A stretch of 64,000 bases of DNA. Origin: Pseudomonas sp. KBW05. GTDB taxonomy: Bacteria; Pseudomonadota; Gammaproteobacteria; Pseudomonadales; Pseudomonadaceae. The stretch lies in the NCBI RefSeq assembly GCF_003852405.1, contig NZ_QAJM01000007.1, positions 248,001-312,000 on the forward strand, read 5' to 3'. Shown one piece after another: positions 1 to 9,230 of the stretch. The notes under the pieces are model-generated. The model did no database searches, had not been told where the DNA came from, and saw nothing but the letters and a program-made list of their open reading frames with translations. Both the position numbers and the translations under genes were made by a program. The first letter of the stretch is position 1. Each line of letters begins with the position of its first letter.

Positions 1-33
1 TAACTCTCCTTCCCCTGCTGGAATGGGATCAAA

Positions 34-109
34 AATGTGGGAGCTGGCTTGCCTGCGATAGCGGTGTTGGATTCACCACCGTCATCGCAGGCAAGCCAGC
101 TCCCACATT
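34..109. repeat. REP-type inverted repeat (CTGGCTTGCCTGCGAT family)
   Basis: Two 26-base arms (34-59 and 84-109) are exact inverted copies built on GTGGGAGCTGGCTTGCCTGC, separated by a 24-base spacer. The same arm recurs at 7331, 46472 and 59710. This is the only structure seen in the first 140 bases, which lie downstream of psd. Such paired REPs are typical of fluorescent pseudomonads and are thought to be spread by RAYT transposases; none is encoded here. Confidence 0.85.
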
Positions 110-140
110 GATCGGGTTCCAGCTTTAAATCTATTGTGAA

Positions 141-1001
141 TCAGGCTTTTGGCAGTGCCATACCCTGGCCCATCTGCACCGGCGTGCCGGCTGCCAGCTC
201 TTCAGCCCACTTCACCTGATCCGGCCCGAACAGCACGATTGCAGTCGAACCCAGTTTGAAGCGGCCCAGCTCAGCGCCTTTCTCCAAGTGAATCGGCGCA
301 CGCGCGGCCTCATCGTAGCGGAAGGTTTTCAGCTCACGCTTCGGCGGTGTCACCAAGCCAGCCCACACGGTTTCAATCGACGCCACAATCATCGCGCCCA
401 CCAATACCACGGCCATCGGGCCGCGTTCGGTGTCGAAAATGCAGGCAACTCGCTCGTTACGCGCAAACAGCTCCGGTACGTTTTCGGCGGTGGTCTGGTT
501 GACCGAGAAGATGCGCCCCGGGATGTAGATCATCTCGCGCAGGGTGCCGGCCAGCGGCATGTGCACGCGGTGGTAGTCCTTCGGCGACAGGTACACCGTC
601 GCAAAATCACCGCCCATGAACGGAGCCGCCACGGCGGAATCACCGCCCAGCAGTTCCAGCACGCTGAAGCTGTGGCCTTTGGCCTGGAACACGCGACCAT
701 GTTCGATCGGGCCAAGCTGGCTGACCGCGCCATCGGCGGGGCTCAAGATCGCGCCTGGAGTTTGGTCCAGCGGGCGAGCGCCGTCTTTCAGCGCGCGGGT
801 GAAGAACGCGTTGAAGTGCTCGTAGGCGGTCACGTCTTCAACCAGGGCCTGGGACATGTCCACTTGATAGCGCTTGGCGAACCAGCTGGTGAAGGCGTTC
901 TTGAACCAGCGCACGCGGCACTCGGCAATGCAGCCGGCCAAGCGCGACAGCAGGTGGTGCGGCAGCAAGTACTGGCTGAGGATAAACAACTGCTTTTTCA
1001 T
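141..1001 (-). CDS. psd: Phosphatidylserine decarboxylase proenzyme
   Basis: Converts phosphatidylserine to phosphatidylethanolamine at the inner membrane, the last step of phosphatidylethanolamine synthesis. The 286-residue protein has the normal proenzyme length. It carries the LGST motif near its end (FKLGSTAIVLF); the serine of this motif becomes the pyruvoyl cofactor after self-cleavage into beta and alpha chains. Other family signatures are the LSPADG segment and the YHRVHMP segment. The start ATG has a GGACAG-type ribosome site, and rhdA ends only 16 bases upstream, so the two genes are probably co-transcribed, as I recall for the P. aeruginosa order. Identification is secure. Confidence 0.96.
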   Translation of the reverse strand: MKKQLFILSQYLLPHHLLSRLAGCIAECRVRWFKNAFTSWFAKRYQVDMSQALVEDVTAYEHFNAFFTRALKDGARPLDQTPGAILSPADGAVSQLGPIEHGRVFQAKGHSFSVLELLGGDSAVAAPFMGGDFATVYLSPKDYHRVHMPLAGTLREMIYIPGRIFSVNQTTAENVPELFARNERVACIFDTERGPMAVVLVGAMIVASIETVWAGLVTPPKRELKTFRYDEAARAPIHLEKGAELGRFKLGSTAIVLFGPDQVKWAEELAAGTPVQMGQGMALPKA

Positions 1002-1017
1002 TTACTGTCCTTAAACC

Positions 1018-1833
1018 TTAAATCTCAACGGGGGTGTCGGGGTGGTTGCCCCATTCGCCCCAGGAACCGGCATAACCTTTGACTCGCGGATAACCGAGCG
1101 CCTTGGCCACCAGGTAGGTGAAGCCAGAGCGGTGGTGAGTCTGGCAGTGGGTGATGATTTCTTTGTCGCGGGTCAGCCCGAGGTCTTCGAGGATCTGCGG
1201 CATGTCGCGGCGGATGCGCAGGTTGCGCGCAGGGTCCATGCCGGCGGTCCATTCGAAGTTCACGGCGCCGGGGATGTGCCCACCTTTGGCGGCGAGGACT
1301 TTCTCGCCGGAATACTCCAGCGGGCCGCGTGCGTCCCAGATGCCCAGGTCGGCAGCACCGAGGCGGCTTTGCAGGTACTCGCGGGTGGCGGTGGGGCCAT
1401 CGTGCAATGTGAGGCTGACCGGGCCGCCGACGGGCGCGGGCACGTCGGTGCTGACCGGGTGCTGGCCTTCCAGCCAGGCCAGCAGGCCGCCGTCGAGGTA
1501 GTGGTATTTCTGATGGCCGATCACGTCGAGCATCCAGATGAAACGCCCGGCCCAGCCGCCGCCTTCGTCGTCGTAGACCACGTAGGTCGCGTCCGGGGTG
1601 TGGCCCAGTTCGCCGAAAAGTTTTTCCAGGTTGGCCTTGTGGGGCAGCAGGCCCGGTGCAGGCGGCTGGCCCAATTGGGTACGCTTGGGGTCAACGAAAT
1701 GCGCGCCGGGGATATGCCCCTGAGCGTAGCGGGCGGCACTGGTGAGGTCCACCAGAATCAGGTGTTCGGCATCAAGGCGACCTTGCAGGTCGCTGGATTC
1801 GATCACCAGCGGCAAGCCAGAGAAGTCAGGCAT
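1018..1833 (-). CDS. rhdA: Thiosulfate sulfurtransferase (rhodanese) RhdA
   Basis: Two-domain rhodanese that moves a sulfane sulfur from thiosulfate to an acceptor such as cyanide or a thiol. The second domain carries the active-site loop CQTHHRS, the loop known from Azotobacter vinelandii RhdA and different from the CRKGVT-type loop of mammalian rhodanese. The frame is open further upstream, but I start at the ATG of MPDFSGLPL, preceded by AGGAGA, which gives 271 residues, the size I recall for the Azotobacter enzyme. Residues 1-130 form the inactive rhodanese domain and about 150-270 the catalytic one. It lies directly upstream of psd on the same strand. Confidence 0.93.
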   Translation of the reverse strand: MPDFSGLPLVIESSDLQGRLDAEHLILVDLTSAARYAQGHIPGAHFVDPKRTQLGQPPAPGLLPHKANLEKLFGELGHTPDATYVVYDDEGGGWAGRFIWMLDVIGHQKYHYLDGGLLAWLEGQHPVSTDVPAPVGGPVSLTLHDGPTATREYLQSRLGAADLGIWDARGPLEYSGEKVLAAKGGHIPGAVNFEWTAGMDPARNLRIRRDMPQILEDLGLTRDKEIITHCQTHHRSGFTYLVAKALGYPRVKGYAGSWGEWGNHPDTPVEI

Positions 1834-1890
1834 GTGAGGTCTCCTGGGCACAAATGTTGGCGATAAAGGACCGCGATTGTAGCGCAAGCA

Positions 1891-3426
1891 TCAGGCGCTG
1901 CGGTTGGTAAAGCAGTGCAGGGCCTTCTCGATGCATTGTGCCGTTTTGCCGAAGGCTTGCACGGTGGTTTCCGAGAACGGCCCGCCGCCCTGGTCGGCCA
2001 CCATCAGCATCACCACCTTGCCGTTGCAGCTCAGGGAGCGCAGCAGCAGGTGTTCGCCGGTGAACAGGCGGCGCAGGATCGGCGGCAGCAAGGCCGAGAA
2101 CTGCGCGTGGTTGTCCGGGGTGAGGCGCACCTGCGCGGACTTTTCCAGCAGGCGTTGCAGCAGGGTGCTGTTGGTCACGTCCAGGCTGAGGTTGGCGGCG
2201 TCCTTCGGCAAACCGTCGGCCTGATGCACACGCAAGGTGCTTTGGGCACGGTCGGTCATCAACAGCATGACCCGCTGCATGCCGCTGGCCACCAGGGCTT
2301 CCTTGGCGCAAGTAGTCAGGTGCATGGCGTTGGCAAAGCGGCTTGGCTCCACCAGCAACTCGGTGCAGCGCTTGCGCCATACGGCCAGGGATTCGGCGGT
2401 AGGTGGCGGCGCGGGCAGCAGGCCGCGATGGATTTTTTGCACATGCCACGGCCAGATCAGCGACAGCGCCGGGTGCCACAAGTCCGGCATCAGCGTGGTG
2501 CGGGCGCTGGTAACGGCTTGCTGATGGACCTGTTGCTGCACATCGCCCAGCGGCTGTTGCAGGTACAGCGCGGTGAGGTATTGCCAGCGTTCGGTGTGCG
2601 GGCAGGTCCAGGATTCCTGGGCCGACATCGCCAGGCCGTTGGCCAGCAGTACGGTGTTGGCCGGCTGGTTCAGCCAGCGCCGCAGGTTGGGTTCGGCGTC
2701 GAGCAATTGCTGTTGGCGCAGGGCGTCGTCTTCGCGGGCGATGTGCAGCGCCTTGACCAGCAAACGCTGCTCCTTGAGCAGCAGGTTGTAGCCCTGGGAG
2801 ACCCAGATCGGCAGGTGCCAGGCTTCGGTCAAGCCCAGGCACAGGTCCAGCAGGCGTACGCCGAACAATTCCTGCTCGACCTGGCGCGCCGACTGGCCTT
2901 TGTGGATCACCCGCAGTTCCCATTCTTCGAGGAGCTTGGGGTAGGCGACCGCCATCGGCCACAGCGGTGACAGAAACAGCAGGCTGCCCCAGTGAATGTC
3001 CTGCCACAAACGCGCCAGGCGGCTGGCGAACAAACCGTTGGCCTGTTGCGAGGCGTGCTGGCTGACCAGCAGCAATTGGCGCAAGGCCACGGGAATCTCA
3101 TGGGCCGGCACCGACGGCAGGCGCGCCAGCAGCTCTTCGGCGCGTTTCAGGCCGAGGCGGTTGAGCGCCACTTCGAGGTTTTCCGCAGGCTCCGTGAAAC
3201 TGCCGTGGGTATGGCTGTTGGCCTCGCGCATCACGCTGAGCACCAGCGCCGGGCTGTTCTGCATCAGCTCGGCAATATCTCGCAACGAACTGCGGCTATC
3301 GCGGATGCCTTTGCACACGCGCTCATGGCTGGCCTGGGGGACGGGCAGCAGCACATCGTCCAGGCGCTTGATCCAAGCGGCGAGGGAAGTGGGTTTTGCA
3401 GTTGGGACTGTCGTTTCATTAGCCAT
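1891..3426 (-). CDS. HDOD-domain protein
   Basis: A 511-residue cytoplasmic protein. Residues about 25-230 read as an HDOD domain: a short alpha-helical segment with MQNSPALVLSVMREAN and LNRLGLKRAEELL, like the metal-free HD-related output domains found in bacterial signalling. The rest is helical; the C-terminal part (VMLLMTDRAQSTLRVHQADGL) may be a degenerate GAF-like sensor, which is inference. The chosen start, MANETTV, lies 33 bases inside the longest open frame. It sits between rhdA and the divergent motAB, where I recall an unnamed gene in P. aeruginosa. No substrate or partner can be read from the sequence. Confidence 0.75.
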   Translation of the reverse strand: MANETTVPTAKPTSLAAWIKRLDDVLLPVPQASHERVCKGIRDSRSSLRDIAELMQNSPALVLSVMREANSHTHGSFTEPAENLEVALNRLGLKRAEELLARLPSVPAHEIPVALRQLLLVSQHASQQANGLFASRLARLWQDIHWGSLLFLSPLWPMAVAYPKLLEEWELRVIHKGQSARQVEQELFGVRLLDLCLGLTEAWHLPIWVSQGYNLLLKEQRLLVKALHIAREDDALRQQQLLDAEPNLRRWLNQPANTVLLANGLAMSAQESWTCPHTERWQYLTALYLQQPLGDVQQQVHQQAVTSARTTLMPDLWHPALSLIWPWHVQKIHRGLLPAPPPTAESLAVWRKRCTELLVEPSRFANAMHLTTCAKEALVASGMQRVMLLMTDRAQSTLRVHQADGLPKDAANLSLDVTNSTLLQRLLEKSAQVRLTPDNHAQFSALLPPILRRLFTGEHLLLRSLSCNGKVVMLMVADQGGGPFSETTVQAFGKTAQCIEKALHCFTNRSA

Positions 3427-3593
3427 GATTGGGGCGCGATCATCACTTGCGGTCAACACGCCCGGATCGGGCCGAACTGGCTTTTCGCCTTAACGGGCTA
3501 TAGTCTGGCGCAGTTTTGCCGATAAGTAGAACAAGAGTTTTTCAGTTCCACCAAATATGTCCATGAACCCGACGGCGCAAGTACAGATCCCCT

Positions 3594-4445
3594 ATGGCTA
3601 AAATTATCGGCATCATCGTCGTCTTCGCAAGCGTGCTCGGCGGGTACGTCCTGTCCCACGGTAAAATTGCCGCGCTGATCCAGCCTTTCGAGGTGATGAT
3701 TATCGGTGGTGCGGCGTTGGGCGCGTTCCTGCAAGCGAACCCCGGCTACATGACCATGCACGTGATCAAAAAGTCGCTGGGCATGTTCGGTTCGCGCTTC
3801 ACCCACACCTTCTACCTGGAAGTGCTGGGGCTGGTGTACGAGATCCTCAACAAGAGCCGCCGCGAAGGCATGATGGCCATCGAGGCCGACATCGAAGACG
3901 CCGCCGCCAGCCCGATTTTCGCCAAGTACCCGGCCGTGCTCAAAGATGAGCGCATGACCGCCTACATCTGCGATTACCTGCGCATCATGTCTTCCGGCAA
4001 CATGGCCCCCCATGAGCTGGAAGGCCTGTTCGACATGGAATTGTTCAGCCTCAAGGAAGAGCTGGAGCACCCCTCCCACGCCGTGACCGGCATCGCCGAC
4101 GGCATGCCCGGCTTTGGTATCGTCGCGGCGGTACTCGGTATCGTGGTCACCATGGCTTCCCTGGGCGAAGGCGACCAGGCGGCCATCGGCATGCACGTAG
4201 GTGCGGCACTGGTCGGTACCTTCTTCGGTATTCTCGCGGCCTACGGCTTCTTTGGCCCGCTGGCCACCTCCCTGGCCCACGATGCCAAGGAAGAAATCAA
4301 CCTGTACGAATCGATCAAGGCCAGCCTGGTCGCGTCCGCTTCCGGCATGCCGCCATCGCTGGCGGTGGAATTCGGTCGCAAGGTGCTGTACCCGAAACAT
4401 CGCCCAAGTTTCGCCGAGCTGGAACAAGCGGTTCGCGGTCGCTAA
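3594..4445 (+). CDS. motA: Flagellar motor stator protein MotA
   Basis: Inner-membrane stator subunit that, with MotB, conducts protons and drives flagellar rotation. The 283-residue protein has the four-helix MotA/TolQ/ExbB layout: a helix from residue 1 (IIGIIVVFASVLGGYVLSHG), a second near 30-50, a long cytoplasmic loop with charged residues (about 60-165), then two helices (GFGIVAAVLGIVVTMASLG and ALVGTFFGILAAYGFFGPLA). motB begins 3 bases after its stop, so the pair is one operon. The 167-base gap upstream, shared with the divergent HDOD gene, must hold the promoter; I could not assign a sigma class. Confidence 0.97.
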   Translation: MAKIIGIIVVFASVLGGYVLSHGKIAALIQPFEVMIIGGAALGAFLQANPGYMTMHVIKKSLGMFGSRFTHTFYLEVLGLVYEILNKSRREGMMAIEADIEDAAASPIFAKYPAVLKDERMTAYICDYLRIMSSGNMAPHELEGLFDMELFSLKEELEHPSHAVTGIADGMPGFGIVAAVLGIVVTMASLGEGDQAAIGMHVGAALVGTFFGILAAYGFFGPLATSLAHDAKEEINLYESIKASLVASASGMPPSLAVEFGRKVLYPKHRPSFAELEQAVRGR

Positions 4446-4448
4446 GCC

Positions 4449-5465
4449 ATGGAAAACAACCAGCCGATAATCATCAAGCGCGTCAAGCGCTTCGCTGCGG
4501 GGCACCATGGTGGTGCCTGGAAAATCGCCTTCGCCGACTTTGCGACGGCGATGATGGCGTTCTTCCTGGTGCTGTGGCTGATGTCCACCGCCACGCCGGA
4601 ACAAAAGATCGCCATCGCCGGTTACTTCAAGGACCCGATTGGCTTCTCGGAAAGCGGCACGCCCTTCGTCATCGACCTCGGCGGTTCGCCGCAGTTGGCG
4701 CCGGAGCGCACCATCAACCCCGAGATCAAGACCGAGTCGCCGCAGGAAAATATCCCGATCGAGCGCGATACCGTCGAAGCCATGGCCGAGCAGGTCGAGC
4801 AGGAACGCCTGGAACTGTTGCTGCAAGAGTTGCAGACCAAGGTGGATGAGAACCCGCAGCTGCTGAAGTTCAAGGATCAGATTTCGTTCGAAATCACTCC
4901 GGACGGCCTGCGCATCCAGATCACCGACGCCGCCAACCGGCCGATGTTCGATTCCGGCAGCGCGCGCCTGAAGCCGTACTTTGAAGACATCCTGCTGGCC
5001 ATGGCCGACACCATCAAGGCGGTGCCGAACAAGATCAGTATCAGCGGCCACACCGACGCCAAGCCGTACTCGGGCCAGGGCGACTTCGGCAACTGGGAAC
5101 TCTCGGCCAACCGCGCCAACGCCGCCCGCCGCGCGCTGGTGGCCGGCAGCTACCCGGACCCGCAAGTGGCGCGCGTGGTGGGTTTTGCTTCGTCGCAGCT
5201 GTTTGATCATGAAGACCCGTTCAACCCGATCAACCGCCGTATCGACATCGTGGTGCTGACCAAAAAGGCCCAGCGTGCGATTGAAGGTGAACAGCCCAAG
5301 CCAGTGCCAGCGCCGGGTGCGGGTGCGCCAGGTGAAGTGCCGGCTGATCCGAATGCGATCCCGCCGGGGCAAGAGCCGCTGCCGGCCCATGAACTACGGC
5401 AGAAGTTGAACCTGTTTGATGATGGTGGGGTGAAGGATCCTACGGTGCCTAAGGCTGGTTCTTAA
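4449..5465 (+). CDS. motB: Flagellar motor stator protein MotB
   Basis: Stator partner of MotA that anchors it to peptidoglycan. The 338-residue protein has one membrane helix (FADFATAMMAFFLVLWLMS) containing Asp30, the expected proton-carrying residue. A plug/linker follows, then an OmpA-like peptidoglycan-binding domain (about 155-275) with the signature SISGHTDAKPY followed by ELSANRANAARRAL. The C-terminal 60 residues are proline- and glycine-rich (PVPAPGAGAPGEVPADP) and probably disordered. Translation is coupled to motA by the 3-base gap. A strong intrinsic terminator follows. Confidence 0.97.
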   Translation: MENNQPIIIKRVKRFAAGHHGGAWKIAFADFATAMMAFFLVLWLMSTATPEQKIAIAGYFKDPIGFSESGTPFVIDLGGSPQLAPERTINPEIKTESPQENIPIERDTVEAMAEQVEQERLELLLQELQTKVDENPQLLKFKDQISFEITPDGLRIQITDAANRPMFDSGSARLKPYFEDILLAMADTIKAVPNKISISGHTDAKPYSGQGDFGNWELSANRANAARRALVAGSYPDPQVARVVGFASSQLFDHEDPFNPINRRIDIVVLTKKAQRAIEGEQPKPVPAPGAGAPGEVPADPNAIPPGQEPLPAHELRQKLNLFDDGGVKDPTVPKAGS

Positions 5466-5472
5466 GCCGCAC

Positions 5473-5509
5473 AAACAAAAAGGCCGCGATGATCGCGGCC
5501 TTTTTGTTT
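5473..5509. terminator. Intrinsic terminator of motAB
   Basis: GGCCGCGAT/ATCGCGGCC stem followed by TTTTTGTTT, starting 8 bases after the motB stop. The A-rich 5' flank also pairs, so it could act in both directions. Confidence 0.9.
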
Positions 5510-5523
5510 GTGAGTGAGCTTTC

Positions 5524-5620
5524 TGTGGCGAGGGAGCTTGCTCCCGCTGGACTGCGTAGCAGTCCCCGGCTTTTTTTAGGGGCGCTGCGCACCCCAGCGG
5601 GAGCAAGCTCCCTCGCCACA
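5524..5620. repeat. REP-type inverted repeat (GGGAGCTTGCTCCC family)
   Basis: Long imperfect palindrome between motB and the convergent rsgA. The outer arms (TGTGGCGAGGGAGCTTGCTC and its inverse) flank a second inner hairpin built on CCCCGG. The arm sequence differs from the other REPs in the window, so this is a separate subfamily. Confidence 0.85.
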
Positions 5621-5624
5621 AGGG

Positions 5625-6656
5625 TCAGTAAGTGCTTTCAGGAAGACTCGCAATAATCGACCGATAGCTATTCATCCGCTGCTGCTGCACACGCCCATCT
5701 TCCAGTGCCTTGAGCAACGCACAACCCGGCTCGCGGTCGTGTTTGCAGTCGCGGAAGCGGCAGGTGCCGATCAGGTCGTTGAACTCGATAAAGCCCGCTT
5801 CCACATCGCTGCGGCTGACGTGGCCGAGGCCGAATTCACGGATACCCGGGGAGTCGATCAGCTCGCCGCCGCCCGGGAAGTGGAACAATCGCGCCGTGGT
5901 GGTGGTGTGGGTGCCCTGGCCGGACAGTTCCGACAGCGGGCCCACGCGGGTTTCGACTTCCGGCAGCAGGCTGTTGACCAGCGAGGATTTACCCACGCCG
6001 GATTGGCCGACAAACACGCTGATGCGCCCGTCCAACTGCTGTTGCAGCTGTTCCATGCCATTGCCGTGATGGGCTGAAACCTCCAGCACCGGGTAACCCA
6101 GGGTGCGGTAGACCGCCAGCAGCGCATTCAGCGCCGGGGCGTTCTGTTCGTCGATCAGGTCGAATTTGTTCAGCAGCAACAGCGGGCGGATGCCGGCATG
6201 CTCGGCGGCTACCAGGTAGCGGTCGATCAGGTTGGCATGGGGCTCGGGCAGCGGCGCGAACACGATCACGATCATGTCGACGTTGGCCGCGACTGGCTTG
6301 AGCTGGCCACGGCTGTCGGGGCGACGCAGTTCGGTGGTGCGCGGCAACTGGGCGACGATCACGCCGATGCCCTGGTTGCCGGCACGCCAGACCACCTTGT
6401 CGCCGGTGACCAGCGCCGGCAGGTTGGCGCGCAGGTGGCAACGGAATACCTGGCCGGCCAGTTCGCCTTCCAGCGCCTCGACTTCGACCTGCACCCCAAA
6501 ATGCGCGATCACCAGGCCCGTTTGCTCGGGGCCCAGGTCGCCGCCCTCAAGCGCTTCCACGGCGGAGGATTCACGTTTGGCGGCGCGAGCGGCGCGTTCA
6601 CCTTGAATCTTTTCGATGCGCCAGTTTTGGCGACGATTGAGCTGGCGTTTGGCCAT
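5625..6656 (-). CDS. rsgA: Small-ribosomal-subunit biogenesis GTPase RsgA
   Basis: Circularly permuted GTPase (YjeQ family) that helps late maturation of the 30S subunit. The domain order is as expected: an OB fold in residues about 40-115, then the G4 motif NKFDL, G1 GQSGVGKSS and G3 DSPG, then a C-terminal zinc knuckle ([14 protein letters not shown]). I start at [10 protein letters not shown], which gives 343 residues; the open frame runs 8 residues further but the basic N-terminus fits the family. orn is divergent with about 108 bases between them. This order matches rsgA/orn in P. aeruginosa. Confidence 0.96.
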   Translation of the reverse strand: MAKRQLNRRQNWRIEKIQGERAARAAKRESSAVEALEGGDLGPEQTGLVIAHFGVQVEVEALEGELAGQVFRCHLRANLPALVTGDKVVWRAGNQGIGVIVAQLPRTTELRRPDSRGQLKPVAANVDMIVIVFAPLPEPHANLIDRYLVAAEHAGIRPLLLLNKFDLIDEQNAPALNALLAVYRTLGYPVLEVSAHHGNGMEQLQQQLDGRISVFVGQSGVGKSSLVNSLLPEVETRVGPLSELSGQGTHTTTTARLFHFPGGGELIDSPGIREFGLGHVSRSDVEAGFIEFNDLIGTCRFRDCKHDREPGCALLKALEDGRVQQQRMNSYRSIIASLPESTY

Positions 6657-6764
6657 TGGTGTTCCGTGTCGATAATGCAAAGGTTGGGTAAAACGGTCGC
6701 GAGTCTAGCACGGCCCCGCCTGCTAAACTGCGCAGCTACGCCAAGGTGCCAAGAGAATCAAGCC

Positions 6765-7307
6765 ATGCAAAACCCACAGAACCTGATTTGGATCGATCTG
6801 GAAATGACCGGTCTGAACCCCGACACCGACGTCATCATCGAGATGGCGACCATTGTCACCGACAGCAACCTCAACACCTTGGCCGAAGGTCCGGTGATCG
6901 CCATTCACCACAGCGACGCCGTACTCGCCACCATGGACGAGTGGAACACCCGCACCCACGGCAACTCCGGCCTGACCCAGCGCGTGCGCGACAGCCGTAT
7001 CAGCATGGCCGAAGCCGAAGCCGAGACCCTTGCGTTCCTGGAGAAATGGGTGCCGAAGGGCAAATCGCCGATCTGCGGCAACAGCATCTGCCAGGATCGT
7101 CGCTTCCTCTATACCCACATGAAGGGGCTGGAAAGCTACTTCCACTACCGCAACCTGGATGTGTCCACCTTGAAAGAGCTGGCCGCGCGTTGGGCGCCGG
7201 AAGTCAAAGACAGCTTCCATAAAGGCAGCACCCATCTGGCGCTGGATGATATTCGCGAGTCAATCGCCGAGTTGCAGCATTACCGCAAGCATTTCATCAA
7301 GGCTTGA
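6765..7307 (+). CDS. orn: Oligoribonuclease
   Basis: Homodimeric 3'-5' exoribonuclease that degrades two-base RNAs, including pGpG made from cyclic di-GMP, so it feeds both RNA turnover and second-messenger clearance. At 180 residues it has the usual length. The DEDDh motifs are visible: WIDLEMTGL (Asp and Glu), the central [10 protein letters not shown] segment and HLALDDI near the end. I start at [10 protein letters not shown] and not at any of the far upstream start codons of the same open frame, which runs across the rsgA promoter. Confidence 0.97.
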   Translation: MQNPQNLIWIDLEMTGLNPDTDVIIEMATIVTDSNLNTLAEGPVIAIHHSDAVLATMDEWNTRTHGNSGLTQRVRDSRISMAEAEAETLAFLEKWVPKGKSPICGNSICQDRRFLYTHMKGLESYFHYRNLDVSTLKELAARWAPEVKDSFHKGSTHLALDDIRESIAELQHYRKHFIKA

Positions 7308-7330
7308 ATGGGCGGCGCCTGAACTGGCGC

Positions 7331-7405
7331 CATCGCAGGCAAGCCAGCTCCCACAGTTGACTGCATTCGCAAATCAAAATGTGGGAGCTGGCTTGCCTGA
7401 GATAG
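7331..7405. repeat. REP-type inverted repeat (CTGGCTTGCCTGC family)
   Basis: Arms GCAGGCAAGCCAGCTCCCAC and its inverse lie in the gap between orn and the TRIC-like gene. The right arm has diverged at its end (CTGAGATAG instead of CTGCGATGG). It may also serve as the end of the orn transcript, since no U-tract terminator is visible here. Confidence 0.8.
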
Positions 7406-7491
7406 AGGCGACGCGGTCTTTCGCCAGGTGCCCCCTTTTGGTGCCATCACCAAATGATTAGACTGCGCGCCTCTTTGCAAGGATCGCCACC

Positions 7492-8106
7492 ATGCTGCTC
7501 ATGCTCTACCTCATCGCCATCACCGCCGAAGCCATGACCGGCGCGCTGTCCGCCGGGCGGCGTGGCATGGACTGGTTTGGCGTGGTGCTGATCGCCTGCG
7601 TGACGGCGCTCGGTGGCGGTTCGGTGCGCGACGTGCTGCTGGGGCATTACCCGCTGACCTGGGTCAAACACCCGGAATACCTGGTGCTGACCTCGGTCGC
7701 GGCGCTGGTGACGATTTTTATCGCCCCGCTGATGCGCCACCTGCGTTCGCTGTTCCTGGCGCTGGACGCCGTGGGTCTGGTGGCCTTCACCCTGATCGGC
7801 TGCATGACTGCACTGGAGATGGGCCACGGCATGCTGGTGGCGTCGGTCAGCGGGGTGATTACCGGCGTGTTTGGCGGCATCCTGCGGGATATCTTCTGCA
7901 ACGACATCCCGCTGATTTTTCGCCGTGAGCTGTACGCCAGCGTGTCGTTCCTTGCCGCCTGGTTCTACCTGCTGTGCCTCTACCTGGAGCTGCCCAGCGA
8001 GCAATCGATTTTGCTGACCCTGTTCAGCGGCTTTCTCTTACGCCTGCTGGCGATCCGTTTTCACTGGGAAATGCCCAAGTTCGTCTACAACGACGACGTG
8101 CATTAA
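7492..8106 (+). CDS. TRIC/UPF0126-family membrane protein
   Basis: A 204-residue integral membrane protein with about seven helices and an internal repeat of the glycine-rich segment. ALGGGSVRDVLLG occurs near residue 42 and GVFGGILRDIFC near residue 125. This twofold arrangement with G-G-x-x-R-D is the hallmark of bacterial TRIC (UPF0126) channels, related to the animal trimeric intracellular cation channels. Some homologues are potassium channels; the ion used here is not known. Its stop overlaps the stop of the convergent queG. Confidence 0.88.
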   Translation: MLLMLYLIAITAEAMTGALSAGRRGMDWFGVVLIACVTALGGGSVRDVLLGHYPLTWVKHPEYLVLTSVAALVTIFIAPLMRHLRSLFLALDAVGLVAFTLIGCMTALEMGHGMLVASVSGVITGVFGGILRDIFCNDIPLIFRRELYASVSFLAAWFYLLCLYLELPSEQSILLTLFSGFLLRLLAIRFHWEMPKFVYNDDVH

Positions 8107-9167
8107 CGGCTGGTGTGCTGGTTCAGCGCCCATTCCACGTGTTCGCGCACCAGCTCCGACGGATACTCCCGCCGCGCCTTCAAGGCTTCCAGCACCGGAA
8201 TGCTCGACGGCGCATTGCCCAGGCCCACCGCCAGGTTGCGCAGCCAGCGCTCATACCCGGCGCGGCGTAGGGGCGAACCTTCGGTGCTGCTGAGGAATTT
8301 GTCTTCGTCCCACATAAACAGCTCGGCCAGTTCGGCGTTGTCCAGGTTGTGGCGCGGCTTGAAATCGCTTTCGCTGGTGGCGCGGGCGAAACGATTCCAC
8401 GGGCATACGATCTGACAGTCATCGCAGCCGAATACGCGGTTGCCGATGAGTGGGCGCAGGTCTTCCGGGATCGCGCTCTTGAGTTCGATGGTCAGGTAGG
8501 AAATGCAGCGCCGCGCGTCCAACACATAGGGGCCGACGAAAGCATTGGTGGGGCAGATGTCCAGGCACGCCGTGCAGCGCCCGCAATGCTCGGTGCTGTG
8601 GGGCGCGTCCACCGGCAAGGGTAAATCGACAAACAGCTCGCTGAGGAAGAAATAACTGCCGGCCTTGCGATTGAGTACCAGGGTGTTTTTGCCGATCCAG
8701 CCCAGGCCGGCCTGTTCGGCGATGGCTTTTTCCAGCACCGGCGCGCTGTCGACAAAGGCGCGAAAGCCAAACGGGCCGATTTGCGCCTGGATGCGGTCGG
8801 CCAGTTGCTGCACGCGCTTGCGGATCAGCTTGTGGTAGTCGCGGCCGAGGGCGTAGCGGGAGATGTAGGCTTTTTCCGGTTTGGCCAGCAATTGCGCCAT
8901 CTGCGTGTCGCCGGGCAGGTAGTCCATGCGCAGCGAGACCACGCGCAAGGTGCCCGGCACCAGTTCGTCCGGATGGGAGCGTTTGCTGCCGTGGGCGCCC
9001 ATGTAGTCCATTTCGCCGTGGTAGCCCGCGTCGAGCCAGCGTTGCAGGTGCTGCTCATGCTCGGCCAGGTCCAGGCCGCTGATGCCGACTTGTTGAAAGC
9101 CCAGCTCGCGGCCCCAGTCTTTGATCGATTGGGCGAGGGCGGGCAGATCGGAGGTAATAGCAGGCAT
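8103..9167 (-). CDS. queG: Epoxyqueuosine reductase
   Basis: Cobalamin-dependent iron-sulfur enzyme that reduces epoxyqueuosine to queuosine in tRNAs for Asp, Asn, His and Tyr, the last step of Q synthesis. The 354-residue product has two 4Fe-4S motifs, CGRCTACLDICP and CDDCQIVCP, and the DUF1730-type N-terminus (GFQQVGISG, YHGEMDYM). I start at MPAITSDLP; the open frame continues nearly 900 bases upstream but that part is antisense to nnrD. It is divergent from nnrD, with 63 bases between the starts. Confidence 0.96.
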   Translation of the reverse strand: MPAITSDLPALAQSIKDWGRELGFQQVGISGLDLAEHEQHLQRWLDAGYHGEMDYMGAHGSKRSHPDELVPGTLRVVSLRMDYLPGDTQMAQLLAKPEKAYISRYALGRDYHKLIRKRVQQLADRIQAQIGPFGFRAFVDSAPVLEKAIAEQAGLGWIGKNTLVLNRKAGSYFFLSELFVDLPLPVDAPHSTEHCGRCTACLDICPTNAFVGPYVLDARRCISYLTIELKSAIPEDLRPLIGNRVFGCDDCQIVCPWNRFARATSESDFKPRHNLDNAELAELFMWDEDKFLSSTEGSPLRRAGYERWLRNLAVGLGNAPSSIPVLEALKARREYPSELVREHVEWALNQHTSR

Positions 9168-9230
9168 GAGACACGGGAAACCACAGGTTAGATGCGTATA
9201 ATTCTGCCAGACATCGGAGCTTGAAGACGC

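Noticed and set aside
3498-5390. A 630-codon minus-strand frame
   Set aside because: Antisense to motA and motB, which are both unmistakable.
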